From: Clostridium sp. CAG:448
Lineage (GTDB): Bacteria > Bacillota > Clostridia > Oscillospirales > CAG-272
Assembly (NCBI GenBank): GCA_000433415.1
Contig: FR890540.1
Location: 13,129 to 28,121, forward strand
Direction of reading: 5' to 3'
DNA length: 14,993 nucleotides
Below the pieces are notes generated by a model. That model did no database searches, was not told the origin of the DNA, and saw nothing but the letters and a program-made list of their open reading frames with translations. This document shows positions 6,090 through 14,147 of the stretch, piece after piece. The position numbers were made by a program, and so were the translations under genes. Position 1 is the first letter of the stretch; the number at the start of each line of letters is the position of its first letter.

Positions 6090-7873
6090 TTGACAGACAG
6101 GTCGTGGACGAGATCCGGTCGCGTGCCGACATTACGGAGATTATCGGCTCCTATGTGACGCTTCGCCGCGCGGGATCCAATTTCAGCGGTCTTTGCCCGT
6201 TTCATAACGAAAAATCGCCTTCGTTTACGGTATTTCCGGACAGCCAGAACTTTTATTGCTTCGGCTGTAATGTCGGCGGGGATGTCATTACTTTCATTAT
6301 GCGGGAGGAAAATCTGACCTATCCGGAAGCGGTTTCCTTTCTTGCGGCACGCGTCGGCGTGGTGATTCCGGAAGGAACCGGTAGCGGACGGCAGCAGGAA
6401 GGAATTTCACGCAAGCGGTTGTATGAATTGAACCGCGCCGCGGCAAAATATTTTCATTCGGCACTGCTCTCTCCCGAAGGGCAGGCGGGAATGGACTACC
6501 TGACGAAAACCCGCGCACTCAGCCGGGCGACGGTCAACCATTTCGGACTTGGTTTTGCGCCGGACTGCTTCTTTGGTCTGTCAAACGCAATGCATGCCGC
6601 TGGGTATACGGATGAAGAACTGTATGTGGCATTTTTGTGCGGGAAAAGCAAGAAAACGGGGAAGCCGTACGATTATTTCCGCAACCGGGTGATTTTCCCC
6701 ATTATTGACACCGCCGGAAATGTAGTTGCATTCGGCGGGCGGGTGATGGACGATTCCAAGCCGAAGTATCTGAATACAAACGATACCCCGGTATTTAAGA
6801 AGGGAAGAAATCTGTTTGCGCTGAATTTTGCCAAGAATCATTGTGCAGGTGAGCTGATCATCTGCGAGGGATATATGGATGTGATTGCCCTGCATGCCGC
6901 CGGATTTGAAAATGCGGTTGCCTCGCTCGGAACGGCGTTGACCGACGAGCAGGCACGCCTTCTGACGCGGTATACCAAGCGGATTGTCATGCTTTATGAC
7001 AGCGATGAGGCGGGACAGCGCGCCACGGCGAAGAACATGAAAACATTTGCCGCCGTGGGGATGGAGGTGCGCATTCTCAAACTGGAAGGGGCGAAGGATG
7101 CGGATGAGTTTTTGCGGAAATACGGACCGGATGCGTTTCGCCGCGCGATGGGGCAGAGCGTTACCGGATTTACGTATAAGATGAATACCATTACCGGCAA
7201 ATATAACATGGATTTGCCGGAAGAAAAAATCCGTGCGGCGGAAGAACTTTGCGGCGAAATTGCGACGGTGTATTCGGCGGTGGAACGCGAGGTTTATGTG
7301 GATGCGGCAGCACAACGCCTCGGGCTGACAGCAGATGCGGTGCGCCGTGATGTGGACAGAATCCGAAAAAAGAAGGTTCGCGAGGAGAAAGCACGGGAAA
7401 GCAGAGAGGCACAGATGCGTGCACGGAATTTCGGCGATCGGGTCAACCCGGACGCGGTGAATCATGTGCGTGCCGTTGCCGCGGAGGAGGCAATTCTCGG
7501 ATTGCTGATGACCTACCCGGAGCACCGGCACGCAGTGGAAACGGGCGAGGTTCCTTTGTGCGCGGATGATTTTGTGACCGGACTGAATCGGGACATTTTT
7601 GTGCGGATGATGGAAATGGAAGCGGAAGACGGAGGGTTTGACTACGGGCTGATGGGGCAGTATTTCTCACCGGATGTGATGGGGAGAATGCAGCAGATGC
7701 AGCAGAAACGGCGGATGCTTTCCGAAAACGGTATTGCGGTTTTGCGCAGTGCGGTTGACAGCCTGCGGGAGGAAAAAGCGCAGGGAGATGCCAGACAGGC
7801 AGAACCGATGGACGCCATCCGGCAGATGTTGGACAGTAAACGAAAAAAGAACATAACGGAAAAGACAAAATAA
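6083..7873 (+). CDS. dnaG: DNA primase
   Basis: A 596-residue primase, normal length for the family, that makes RNA primers for lagging-strand and origin replication in partnership with the DnaB helicase. The N-terminal zinc ribbon is CPFHNEKSPSF...FYCFGC, with Cys38, His41, Cys59 and Cys62. The catalytic core includes YFRNRVIFPI and FGGRVMDDSKPKYLN. The TOPRIM fold shows CEGYMDVIAL (Glu262) and LYDSDEAG (Asp306, Asp308), the metal-binding acidic residues. The C-terminal third is helical and charged, as expected for the helicase-interacting domain. The ATG at 6083 sits inside the end of dgt, preceded by GGAGAGGAAA within dgt. rpoD starts 24 nt after the stop, so the three genes form the macromolecular-synthesis operon arrangement common in Clostridia. 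Confidence 0.98.
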   Translation: MLIDRQVVDEIRSRADITEIIGSYVTLRRAGSNFSGLCPFHNEKSPSFTVFPDSQNFYCFGCNVGGDVITFIMREENLTYPEAVSFLAARVGVVIPEGTGSGRQQEGISRKRLYELNRAAAKYFHSALLSPEGQAGMDYLTKTRALSRATVNHFGLGFAPDCFFGLSNAMHAAGYTDEELYVAFLCGKSKKTGKPYDYFRNRVIFPIIDTAGNVVAFGGRVMDDSKPKYLNTNDTPVFKKGRNLFALNFAKNHCAGELIICEGYMDVIALHAAGFENAVASLGTALTDEQARLLTRYTKRIVMLYDSDEAGQRATAKNMKTFAAVGMEVRILKLEGAKDADEFLRKYGPDAFRRAMGQSVTGFTYKMNTITGKYNMDLPEEKIRAAEELCGEIATVYSAVEREVYVDAAAQRLGLTADAVRRDVDRIRKKKVREEKARESREAQMRARNFGDRVNPDAVNHVRAVAAEEAILGLLMTYPEHRHAVETGEVPLCADDFVTGLNRDIFVRMMEMEAEDGGFDYGLMGQYFSPDVMGRMQQMQQKRRMLSENGIAVLRSAVDSLREEKAQGDARQAEPMDAIRQMLDSKRKKNITEKTK

Positions 7874-7897
7874 ACATAGAAATAGGAAGGGTAAAAC

Positions 7898-9145
7898 ATG
7901 ACAGACCAAACCGAACAGATCGGCATGACGGATGCCGTCAATCAGGCGGATGAAAAAGGTGTAATTGCAGAGGCAACAGCACCGCAGGAGCTGAAGATAG
8001 AAGAAAAGGGCGCATCGGATATGACTGTTGCGGACCCCGATGGTGCGAATGGCGAGGATGACAAGCGCGAGTTGAACATCGAAGAGCTGGTGGAGAAGGG
8101 CAAGCGCGGCAAGCTCTCGGACGGAGACCTGGAGGAAGTGCTGGAGGAGTCCGATTATGATTTGGACACGCTGGACACCTTGTATGAAAAGTTGGAGGAC
8201 AACGGGATTCCGCTGACGGACGACCTGACGAATGCGGAAATCAATGAGATTGAATCCGAGGTGGAGCATTTTGGCGGCGGCGAGAACATGGAGCGAATCC
8301 TGGAGCAGGAGGGGCTTGCCATTGACGACCCGGTTCGCCTCTATCTGAAGGAAATCGGCAGAGTACCGCTTCTGGACGCAGAGCACGAAAAAGAGCTGGC
8401 GGAGCGCATGATGGCGGGGGATGAGGAAGCCAAAAATGAACTGGTGGAAGCAAACCTGCGTTTGGTGGTCAGTATCGCCAAGCGGTATGTCGGGCGCGGC
8501 ATGTTCTTCCTTGATTTGATTCAGGAGGGAAATCTGGGCTTGATGAAGGCGGTCGAGAAGTTCGACTACACCAAGGGATACAAATTTTCCACTTATGCGA
8601 CTTGGTGGATTCGCCAGGCAATCACGCGCGCAATCGCAGATCAGGCAAGAACCATTCGGATTCCCGTGCATATGGTGGAAACCATTCACAAAGTGTCCCG
8701 TTATTCACGTACCATGCTGCAGGAATTGGGACGCGAGGCAACTGCGGAAGAAATCGGCGAAAAAATGGGCATGAGCGCGGATAAGGTGCGCGACATTATG
8801 AAGATTGCGCAGGATCCGGTATCATTGGAAACGCCGATCGGTGAGGAAGAGGACAGCCATTTGGGGGATTTTATTCCGGATGAGGATACGCCTGCCCCTG
8901 CGGATGCCGCTTCTGCGACCATTTTGCGCGAAGTGATTGAACGTGAGCTGCATACGCTGACTCCGCGTGAAGAACACGTTATCAAGCTAAGGTTCGGTCT
9001 GTATGACGGCAGAACGCGCACACTGGAGGAAGTCGGACAGCAATTCAACATTACCCGTGAACGGATTCGGCAAATTGAGGCAAAAGCATTGCGTAAATTG
9101 CGTCATCCCAGTCGCGCAAGACACCTGAAAGGCTTTTTGGACTGA
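7898..9145 (+). CDS. rpoD: RNA polymerase primary sigma factor (sigma-70/SigA)
   Basis: A 415-residue housekeeping sigma factor that directs RNA polymerase to TTGACA/TATAAT promoters, the class seen repeatedly in this window. AGGAAGG precedes the ATG. The acidic N-terminus (about 1-130) corresponds to region 1.1. Region 1.2 is DPVRLYLKEIGRVPLL (144-159). Region 2 runs from NLRLVVSIAKRYVGRGMFFL to YKFSTYATWWIRQAITRA (186-245), with the -10 recognition helix at its end. RIPVHMVETIHK begins region 3. Region 4 holds LTPREEHVIKLRFGL and the -35-binding helix-turn-helix LEEVGQQFNITRERIRQIEAK (376-396), ending HPSRARHLKGFLD as in SigA proteins. It is last in the dgt-dnaG-rpoD operon; I see no canonical terminator directly after it. 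Confidence 0.98.
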   Translation: MTDQTEQIGMTDAVNQADEKGVIAEATAPQELKIEEKGASDMTVADPDGANGEDDKRELNIEELVEKGKRGKLSDGDLEEVLEESDYDLDTLDTLYEKLEDNGIPLTDDLTNAEINEIESEVEHFGGGENMERILEQEGLAIDDPVRLYLKEIGRVPLLDAEHEKELAERMMAGDEEAKNELVEANLRLVVSIAKRYVGRGMFFLDLIQEGNLGLMKAVEKFDYTKGYKFSTYATWWIRQAITRAIADQARTIRIPVHMVETIHKVSRYSRTMLQELGREATAEEIGEKMGMSADKVRDIMKIAQDPVSLETPIGEEEDSHLGDFIPDEDTPAPADAASATILREVIERELHTLTPREEHVIKLRFGLYDGRTRTLEEVGQQFNITRERIRQIEAKALRKLRHPSRARHLKGFLD

Positions 9146-9328
9146 TTGCTTCCTTGTGTGTAGTGACAAATTTGAATGCTTGATTTTGTCAAATGCAGAC
9201 AAATACAATGGATATTTTGCTCAAATAACGCCCATCTGCTTTGGATGATATGACAATGAAAAATCCAAGGCAGGGGAGCAATGCGTTCATTGTGTGGACT
9301 TTGTGAATAAGCGTTTACAAAATTTTGC
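9146..9328 (+). other. Hairpin-rich intergenic region after rpoD
   Basis: No reading frame here looks coding. TGACAAA (9164-9170), TTTGTCA (9185-9191) and GACAAA (9198-9203) allow two mutually exclusive hairpins. CTGCTTTGGAT (9236-9246) pairs over 11 bases (one G-T) with ATCCAAGGCAG (9263-9273), extendable by CCC/GGG. None has a T-tract, so none is a standard terminator. A weak promoter candidate, TTGATT (9180-9185) and TACAAT (9204-9209) with an 18-nt spacer, would place the second hairpin in a transcript leader. Its function is unknown. Confidence 0.5.
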
Positions 9329-9357
9329 TTGACAAGTGCACGGATTTATAGTAAAAT
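9329..9357 (+). promoter_or_regulatory. Sigma-A promoter of the solute-binding lipoprotein gene
   Basis: TTGACA (9329-9334) and TAAAAT (9352-9357) lie 17 nt apart. The expected transcript starts near 9364, giving a leader of about 60 nt. Confidence 0.85.
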
Positions 9358-9383
9358 AAGAGTGTATAGTTAGGGTCCTTTGC

Positions 9384-9393
9384 CCCACGTGGG
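9384..9393 (+). promoter_or_regulatory. Palindrome in the 5' leader, possible operator
   Basis: CCCACGTGGG is a perfect 10-bp palindrome about 25 nt downstream of the -10 box and before the ribosome-binding site. The position suits a repressor operator or a small hairpin at the mRNA 5' end. The role is inference. Confidence 0.35.
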
Positions 9394-9424
9394 CGGTATG
9401 AGGACATAAGGAGGAAACATAGCG

Positions 9425-11623
9425 ATGAAAACAAGATTCATGTGTCTGGTTCTTTGCGCTCTGATGCTGTTCTCTGCGTTTCTGACCGGTTGCGCAAACA
9501 CCAAATCGGACAGCGAAGTGACAGATGACATCGTTGATAAGGCATCCAATAATGCAACGACACTGACGATGTGGGTACAGACCGAGCGTAAGGTTTGCAA
9601 TACGGACGAGGAGTTGGCAGCATATCTGAAGGACGAGTGCGATAACAACCCGGAGAGTGAGAAGTATAAGGAAGCAGTCGCCGTTAAGGAAGCTTATGAT
9701 GCGGTGGAAGCTGCTTTCACGAAAATCACGAAGTCCAAATTCAAAACCAATGTGGATCTTTTGTTCTATACGGCAGATGAGTATTATGACAAGCTTGAAG
9801 CTGCAATCCAGACCTATGAGGATCAGAAGGTTCTTGCGGCCAAAGCTGCACTTGCACTGAAGAAGGTGCAGAAGCAGGCATTGGTATCGGTCGGAAACAA
9901 TAAAGCAAAGTACAATGAAATCGCCGCCTCCGTCAAGAAGCAGTTTATGGTGAACTTCCCGGATTACGCGCAGTTCCTGGAGGATGACAACCAGGCGGAG
10001 GAAACGACGGAGGATACCGCAGAGGAAACCGTGGTCAACGAGTACGGTTTTACCGAACTCAAGTATCCGGATGTTCTGAAGAACCAGGTTGATATCATTT
10101 ATCTGAGCGGTTACAATACTTATAAGAATTACATCGAAAAGGAGTGGATTCAGGATCTGAACGAGGAGCTGTCCGGCGCCTCCAGAAAGCTGAAGTACTA
10201 CATTTCCAGCACGCTGCTTTCCGGTATTCAGATGGATGGTAACTCCTATGCAATCCCTAACAATGTGGCAATCGGTGAGTATAACTATATGCTGATCAAT
10301 AAGGAGCTGTTTGATCGGTATTATTATGACATCGCGGATATCAAGGACATTTTGGATTGCAAAAACTATCTTTCCGACCTCGCAAAGCAGAACGAAACGC
10401 TTGCCGATGCCGACAAGGTCCTTCCGATTGACGCAACCTTTGAGGAATGCATGCGGATGCTCGTTTGGTACTGGGATATGGACTATGAAAAGATCGGGTT
10501 GAATGAAACGCTGACCAATGCGGCAATTCAGGCGGCAAAGGACAGATTGGATGCTCAGAATGAGGGCAAGCCCGACGATCAGAAGAAGCAGTGGGATAAT
10601 TCGCCAGAGGCGTTGGAAAAGTACAATGTATACGATTATTCCTACAAGGTCAATGATGATGTTGCGTTTTCCATTATGGGAACTGTGTACGGCGGCGCAG
10701 ATAAGCGCACACGCGGCAGCGTGCGCCTGGCGTTTGACAGCCTGTTTACCAGCGCAAATTATCGCAATGATATCTTCCTTCCTATGATGAAGTATAAGTA
10801 CGAAGGCTATTTCGGCAGTGCTGCGGATGGTCAGACCTGCGGAATTACATTTATGAAGGGTGATTCCTCTGTGTTGACGGAGTACGATAAGAACGGTTAC
10901 TACACTGCAAAGGACGGTACCAAGTATTATCCGGTGATTGCCGAGTATCCGGAGGCAACGGAACAGGATCTGTATGGCAATATGTTTGCGGTTTCTTCTT
11001 ATTCCCGCAGCGTTTCCCGTTCCATGGAGATCATTACTTACCTGAACACCAATACCGATCTTCGCAATGTGTTGCAGTACGGTGTTGAGGGTGTCAACTA
11101 TGAGTTGGACGAAAACGGTGTTCTCAGACGGACCAGCAAGAACCTGTATCAGATGGACATCAAAAAGACCGGTAATGAGTTCATTGCACATCCGGAAGAG
11201 GGGATGCCCGCGAATATGTGGGATATGGCAAAGCTGCAGAACAACAATGCGCTGATCAACCCGTTGCTTGGGTTTGATTTCAACCAGATTACCAAGGACA
11301 ACGGTCAGTCGCTTGACGTCCGTATCCTGGACGATATTCGTGAGAAATCCAAATCCGCACTGGAAAGAATCAATGCCATCGAAACAGATGAGCAGTATCA
11401 GACCACAACAGAGCGTTACAATGCACTGTCGGATCTGGTAGAGCAGTTGGCACAGGAGTTGAAAACTTCCAACAAAGAGAATGGGCTTTTGATGAAGGCT
11501 GCGTCCAAAGAGTATGACTGCGCGGAAAAGGGCGATACATTCGGAGAATCTCCCTATACGGTCTATTACGCATGGTTGGTGCAGTATGGCTATGATGTCA
11601 AATCGGCTGCAATTGACCGGTAA
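9425..11623 (+). CDS. Large extracellular solute-binding lipoprotein (ABC family 1-like)
   Basis: A 732-residue predicted lipoprotein. AAGGAGG precedes the ATG. The signal peptide MKTRFMCLVLCALMLFSAFL ends in the lipobox LTGC with Cys23. TLTMWVQTE starts the first strand of a type-1 solute-binding fold, VEAAFTKITKSKFKTNVDL resembles the following helix and strand, and VDIIYLSGYNTYKNYI matches the ligand-cleft motif of carbohydrate-type binding proteins. GVNYELDENGVLRR near residue 560 is also typical. At about 730 residues it is much longer than the usual 420-550. The extra length includes a Lys/Ala-rich helical insert (about 135-165), an acidic linker EETTEDTAEETVVNEYG, and an Asp/Lys-rich insert near 365-395. 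No permease or ATPase genes are adjacent, so the transporter must be encoded elsewhere or the protein works alone. The ligand is unknown. Confidence 0.85.
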   Translation: MKTRFMCLVLCALMLFSAFLTGCANTKSDSEVTDDIVDKASNNATTLTMWVQTERKVCNTDEELAAYLKDECDNNPESEKYKEAVAVKEAYDAVEAAFTKITKSKFKTNVDLLFYTADEYYDKLEAAIQTYEDQKVLAAKAALALKKVQKQALVSVGNNKAKYNEIAASVKKQFMVNFPDYAQFLEDDNQAEETTEDTAEETVVNEYGFTELKYPDVLKNQVDIIYLSGYNTYKNYIEKEWIQDLNEELSGASRKLKYYISSTLLSGIQMDGNSYAIPNNVAIGEYNYMLINKELFDRYYYDIADIKDILDCKNYLSDLAKQNETLADADKVLPIDATFEECMRMLVWYWDMDYEKIGLNETLTNAAIQAAKDRLDAQNEGKPDDQKKQWDNSPEALEKYNVYDYSYKVNDDVAFSIMGTVYGGADKRTRGSVRLAFDSLFTSANYRNDIFLPMMKYKYEGYFGSAADGQTCGITFMKGDSSVLTEYDKNGYYTAKDGTKYYPVIAEYPEATEQDLYGNMFAVSSYSRSVSRSMEIITYLNTNTDLRNVLQYGVEGVNYELDENGVLRRTSKNLYQMDIKKTGNEFIAHPEEGMPANMWDMAKLQNNNALINPLLGFDFNQITKDNGQSLDVRILDDIREKSKSALERINAIETDEQYQTTTERYNALSDLVEQLAQELKTSNKENGLLMKAASKEYDCAEKGDTFGESPYTVYYAWLVQYGYDVKSAAIDR

Positions 11624-11656
11624 TGCACCCGTAATCAATCGTTCATTATGAATAGT

Positions 11657-11692
11657 AAGTGCCCGGAAGCGGTTTCTGCTTCCGGGCACTTT
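11657..11692 (+). terminator. Strong hairpin between the solute-binding gene and the HAD gene
   Basis: AAGTGCCCGGAAGC (11657-11670) pairs perfectly over 14 bases with 11678-11691 around the loop GGTTTCT. The stem is followed only by a short T run and then AAAAGGAGG, the ribosome-binding site of the next gene. It may terminate the solute-binding transcript inefficiently, or serve as a processing or stability hairpin with read-through into the HAD gene. Confidence 0.65.
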
Positions 11693-11709
11693 GAAAAGGA
11701 GGAGATGTT

Positions 11710-12357
11710 TTGAAATATACACATATTATCTGGGATTTTAACGGAACGGTGCTTGATGATGTGGATGCGGGTATCCGGAGCGTCAATGACATGTTGGCAG
11801 CACGGGGGCTTCCGGTGATCGCATCGGTTGCGCAGTATCGGGAACTCTTTGGCTTTCCGGTGATTGATTATTACCGTCGGTTGGGACTTGATGTCGAAAA
11901 GGAGGACTATTATACGATTCTTGCGCCTCTTTGGGTTTCCGGATACCGAACCTATGCCCGTGATGCCGGTGCCGTTAAGGGCGTTCGTACGTTGCTTGAT
12001 GCAATTGCAAAAACGGGAACCGAGCAGGTGCTGCTTTCCGCCTCGGAATGTTCGCTTCTGCGTGAGCAGTTGTCTGCTCTCGGCGTAGAGCCGTATTTTC
12101 AACAGGTATACGGGTTGGACAACATTCATGCGCACAGTAAGGAAACACTTGCGCAGAAATGGCGCGACGGACACCGGGATGCGATCCCGCTTTGTATCGG
12201 CGATACCCTTCATGATGCGGAGATTGCACGTGCGATTCATGCCGATTGTGTTCTTTTTGCCGGCGGACATCAGTCGCACCCCCGTCTTGCGGACGCGGGG
12301 TTTCCTGTAAAGGACAGCATGTGGGATATCGGAAAAACGTTGGGAGTTTATCAATGA
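11710..12357 (+). CDS. HAD-superfamily hydrolase-like protein (phosphoglycolate phosphatase-type)
   Basis: A 215-residue haloacid-dehalogenase-fold protein. The start is TTG at 11710, seven bases after AGGAGG; the nearby ATG at 11705 runs into a stop after two codons. Motif I is WDFNGTVLDD with nucleophile Asp9, but position 11 is Asn where active phosphatases usually carry the general acid/base Asp (DxD). Motif II is LLSASE (Ser110), motif III is probably Lys144 in HSKETLAQKW, and motif IV is IGDTLHDAEIA (Asp165, Asp169). A helical cap between residues 15 and 85 fits subfamily IA, as in Gph-like phosphatases. The substrate is probably a small phosphorylated metabolite, if it is catalytic. 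A hairpin separates it from the solute-binding gene upstream, and a strong terminator follows. Confidence 0.85.
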   Translation: MKYTHIIWDFNGTVLDDVDAGIRSVNDMLAARGLPVIASVAQYRELFGFPVIDYYRRLGLDVEKEDYYTILAPLWVSGYRTYARDAGAVKGVRTLLDAIAKTGTEQVLLSASECSLLREQLSALGVEPYFQQVYGLDNIHAHSKETLAQKWRDGHRDAIPLCIGDTLHDAEIARAIHADCVLFAGGHQSHPRLADAGFPVKDSMWDIGKTLGVYQ

Positions 12358-12358
12358 T

Positions 12359-12400
12359 AAAGGACCGTCTTTTGCATTCGGCAAATGACGGTCCTTTTTT
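12359..12400 (+). terminator. Intrinsic terminator after the HAD gene
   Basis: AAAGGACCGTC (12359-12369) pairs over 11 bases with GACGGTCCTTT (12387-12397). An inner TTTGC/GCAAA stem sits in the loop, and the hairpin ends in TTTTTT (12395-12400). On the minus strand it lies directly downstream of the convergent transporter gene, where AAAGGACCGTC would be followed by a weaker T-rich tail, so it may act in both directions. Confidence 0.9.
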
Positions 12401-12415
12401 ACGAAAAAATGATTT

Positions 12416-13714
12416 TTAGATGTTTCCTTCCGTCTGTAGCTTTTCTTTCTTCAGGCGTTTTCTCCAGAAGATTCCGCCTACCGTGCTGCACAACAGACCT
12501 CCCACGGCAACGCCGATCCAAACGGTAATCAGGCGGTTGGGAGTGGACGAACCCTGAAGGATCAAGCCGTACATCCACGTGGAAATGGCTGCGCTGAAAT
12601 AAACGCATGCATCCAGAAATCCGGATACGGCGGATGCCATACCGCCTTCCTTAAAGTGGTAGGGAATTAAAGTCAAAAACATGGTATTTGCACCCCACAT
12701 TAAAGAGATGGTAATGGCAATCAACAGGGTGCTGATCAGAGCGCCGGGGATGCCGCTCAGTTGAATGGTACAAAGGAGAAGCAGCAGAGAAACCAGAGAA
12801 AGTAAGAACATGGATGCACCGGTCAGCATTTCATTGCGAAACAGCTTCTGATCCAGAAAAGCGGCGATATAAGAACCGGAAACGCTTATGATGGGAATCA
12901 AAATGGAGAGAAAAGCTGAGTCGGAGGAGGACAAGCCGTAAAGTCCGGAGAACAGTCTGGGTACCCAGTCCGTAACCGAGTCGCGCAAAGCACCGTTGAA
13001 AAATGCCGAGATCACAACAAAGATCAACCCGCCTCCGAAAATCAGACCCAACAGGGAAAGAATCGGTACTTTCTTCTTTTCTTTCTGCGTGCTATCTTTT
13101 GACACCGCATCGGGCAATGCGGATATGTAACCCGAGAGTGCCTGCATGCCGCCCAGCCACAAAATGCCGGCTGCCAAGGGAAGGGTGCCGCAAAGAATAA
13201 AAACGATCCGCCATCCGGTTGGATTGAACGTAAAAACAAGCGCAGGTAACAGGTAGGCGAGGACGGTACCTGCCGGAATTGCAACCGAAATGTGAATGCC
13301 CGCTTTATAGGTGGAGTTGCTGTCCGGCATCCACTCAGCGAAGGCGCGGATGATGGGCGCCCAAAGCATCGATTGGAAATAACCGTTCAGAATCCAGCAG
13401 ATCAGTAATACGGTTGCGTTCGGGGCACACCCTGCCAGAATATTTGCTGCCCCTGCTCCGATAAGCCCGGTGGCAATCATATATTTGGGGGAGATGCGTG
13501 TGCCGAGCAGACCGTTGACCAATTGTCCCGCACCGTAGGCAATTTTGAAGGAGGCAAGAATGACGCCGGTGAACGCATCTGTAAGGATGCCATCGGCGCA
13601 CATTGGTGAGATGCAGGTTTCAAAGTGGTGTCTTGTGATATATCCGACTGTGTAAGCAAGGAAGCAGAGCAGAAAAATACTGCGTGCCCCGCGATGGGCT
13701 GTCTTGGTTTCCAT
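12416..13714 (-). CDS. MFS transporter of the organophosphate:phosphate antiporter type
   Basis: A 432-residue, about 12-helix membrane protein. GGAGG lies five bases before the ATG at 13714. It resembles the GlpT/UhpT/UhpC group, which exchange a phosphorylated organic acid or sugar for inorganic phosphate across the inner membrane. Support: YTVGYITRHHF in helix 1, where Arg28 aligns with the substrate-phosphate arginine of GlpT; QLVNGLLGTRISPKY (65-78) in the loop 2-3 signature; NGYFQSMLWAPIIRAFAEW (110-128); and NGALRDSVTDWVPRLF in helix 7, where Arg244 aligns with the second GlpT arginine. A Lys/Glu-rich central loop lies near 205-216. Both phosphate-binding arginines are kept, so the protein is probably an active organophosphate transporter, though UhpC-like sensing cannot be excluded. 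The substrate is not readable from sequence. Confidence 0.85.
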   Translation of the reverse strand: METKTAHRGARSIFLLCFLAYTVGYITRHHFETCISPMCADGILTDAFTGVILASFKIAYGAGQLVNGLLGTRISPKYMIATGLIGAGAANILAGCAPNATVLLICWILNGYFQSMLWAPIIRAFAEWMPDSNSTYKAGIHISVAIPAGTVLAYLLPALVFTFNPTGWRIVFILCGTLPLAAGILWLGGMQALSGYISALPDAVSKDSTQKEKKKVPILSLLGLIFGGGLIFVVISAFFNGALRDSVTDWVPRLFSGLYGLSSSDSAFLSILIPIISVSGSYIAAFLDQKLFRNEMLTGASMFLLSLVSLLLLLCTIQLSGIPGALISTLLIAITISLMWGANTMFLTLIPYHFKEGGMASAVSGFLDACVYFSAAISTWMYGLILQGSSTPNRLITVWIGVAVGGLLCSTVGGIFWRKRLKKEKLQTEGNI

Positions 13715-13743
13715 AAGGACCTCCGGAGAATGAGATGTTCCCT

Positions 13744-13772
13744 ATTATACACCTGTGCGACAAATTTTGCAA
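13744..13772 (-). promoter_or_regulatory. Sigma-A promoter of the MFS transporter gene
   Basis: On the minus strand TTGCAA (13772-13767) and a perfect TATAAT (13749-13744) are 17 nt apart, about 30 nt before the ATG. The transporter therefore probably has its own promoter although DUF4363 ends only 62 nt upstream. Confidence 0.82.
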
Positions 13773-13776
13773 GTGG

Positions 13777-14145
13777 TTAAAAAATATTTATCAGGGATAA
13801 TTTCTCCAGACGAACCAAATCCTTGGCGGCATTCTGCGCAAGCGCAACTGTTCTGTGATATTCATCCGCATTGCCGAGCATACAGTACTCTTCAATTGAG
13901 AGAAGCAATTCGTCAAAACGGTCCGTTTCGCAGTAGCCGACTGAAATGTTCACAATTTTCTGCGCCTTTTCCCAGTATGTGCGAATCTCGCGAATGTCGC
14001 CAAGCGTATCAATGCAGGGTTGATCGGATAACCCTTCCAGTTTGGTGGAGAGCTGTTCACCGACATGTCTGATATATAGGGCATTCATGATGATGACTGC
14101 TATGAGCAACAAAAAAATGGCGAGTGCTACCTTGAAAATGCGCAT
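13777..14145 (-). CDS. Small membrane-anchored DUF4363-family protein
   Basis: A 122-residue protein with one N-terminal membrane helix (IFKVALAIFLLLIAVIIMNALYI) and a predicted helical, charged outer domain of about 95 residues. The sequence pattern and its position two bases behind a DUF421 gene fit DUF4363, a Clostridia-typical family of unknown function often paired with DUF421. The start overlaps no other gene: the TAA of DUF421 is followed by GT and then this ATG, so the two are almost surely co-translated. The outer domain has a Trp-Glu-Lys segment (TYWEKAQKIVN) and a helical repeat-like body; no catalytic motif is visible. It would face outside if the short Lys-containing N-terminus is cytoplasmic. 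No clear terminator follows it. Confidence 0.75.
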   Translation of the reverse strand: MRIFKVALAIFLLLIAVIIMNALYIRHVGEQLSTKLEGLSDQPCIDTLGDIREIRTYWEKAQKIVNISVGYCETDRFDELLLSIEEYCMLGNADEYHRTVALAQNAAKDLVRLEKLSLINIF

Positions 14146-14147
14146 AC

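Noticed and set aside
7667..8689. An open frame of about 340 codons on the minus strand across the dnaG-rpoD junction
   Set aside because: It overlaps two unmistakable core genes and resembles no protein family.
9164..9203. Terminator directly after rpoD
   Set aside because: The inverted repeats here are short and A/T-rich with no T-tract after the stem, so they do not qualify as an intrinsic terminator.
9287..11722. An open frame of about 811 codons on the minus strand opposite the solute-binding gene
   Set aside because: It is an antisense shadow created by the codon use of the real gene. It has no ribosome-binding site and a Cys/His/Ile/Leu-rich composition with no recognisable domain; the plus-strand protein has a signal peptide, lipobox and family motifs.
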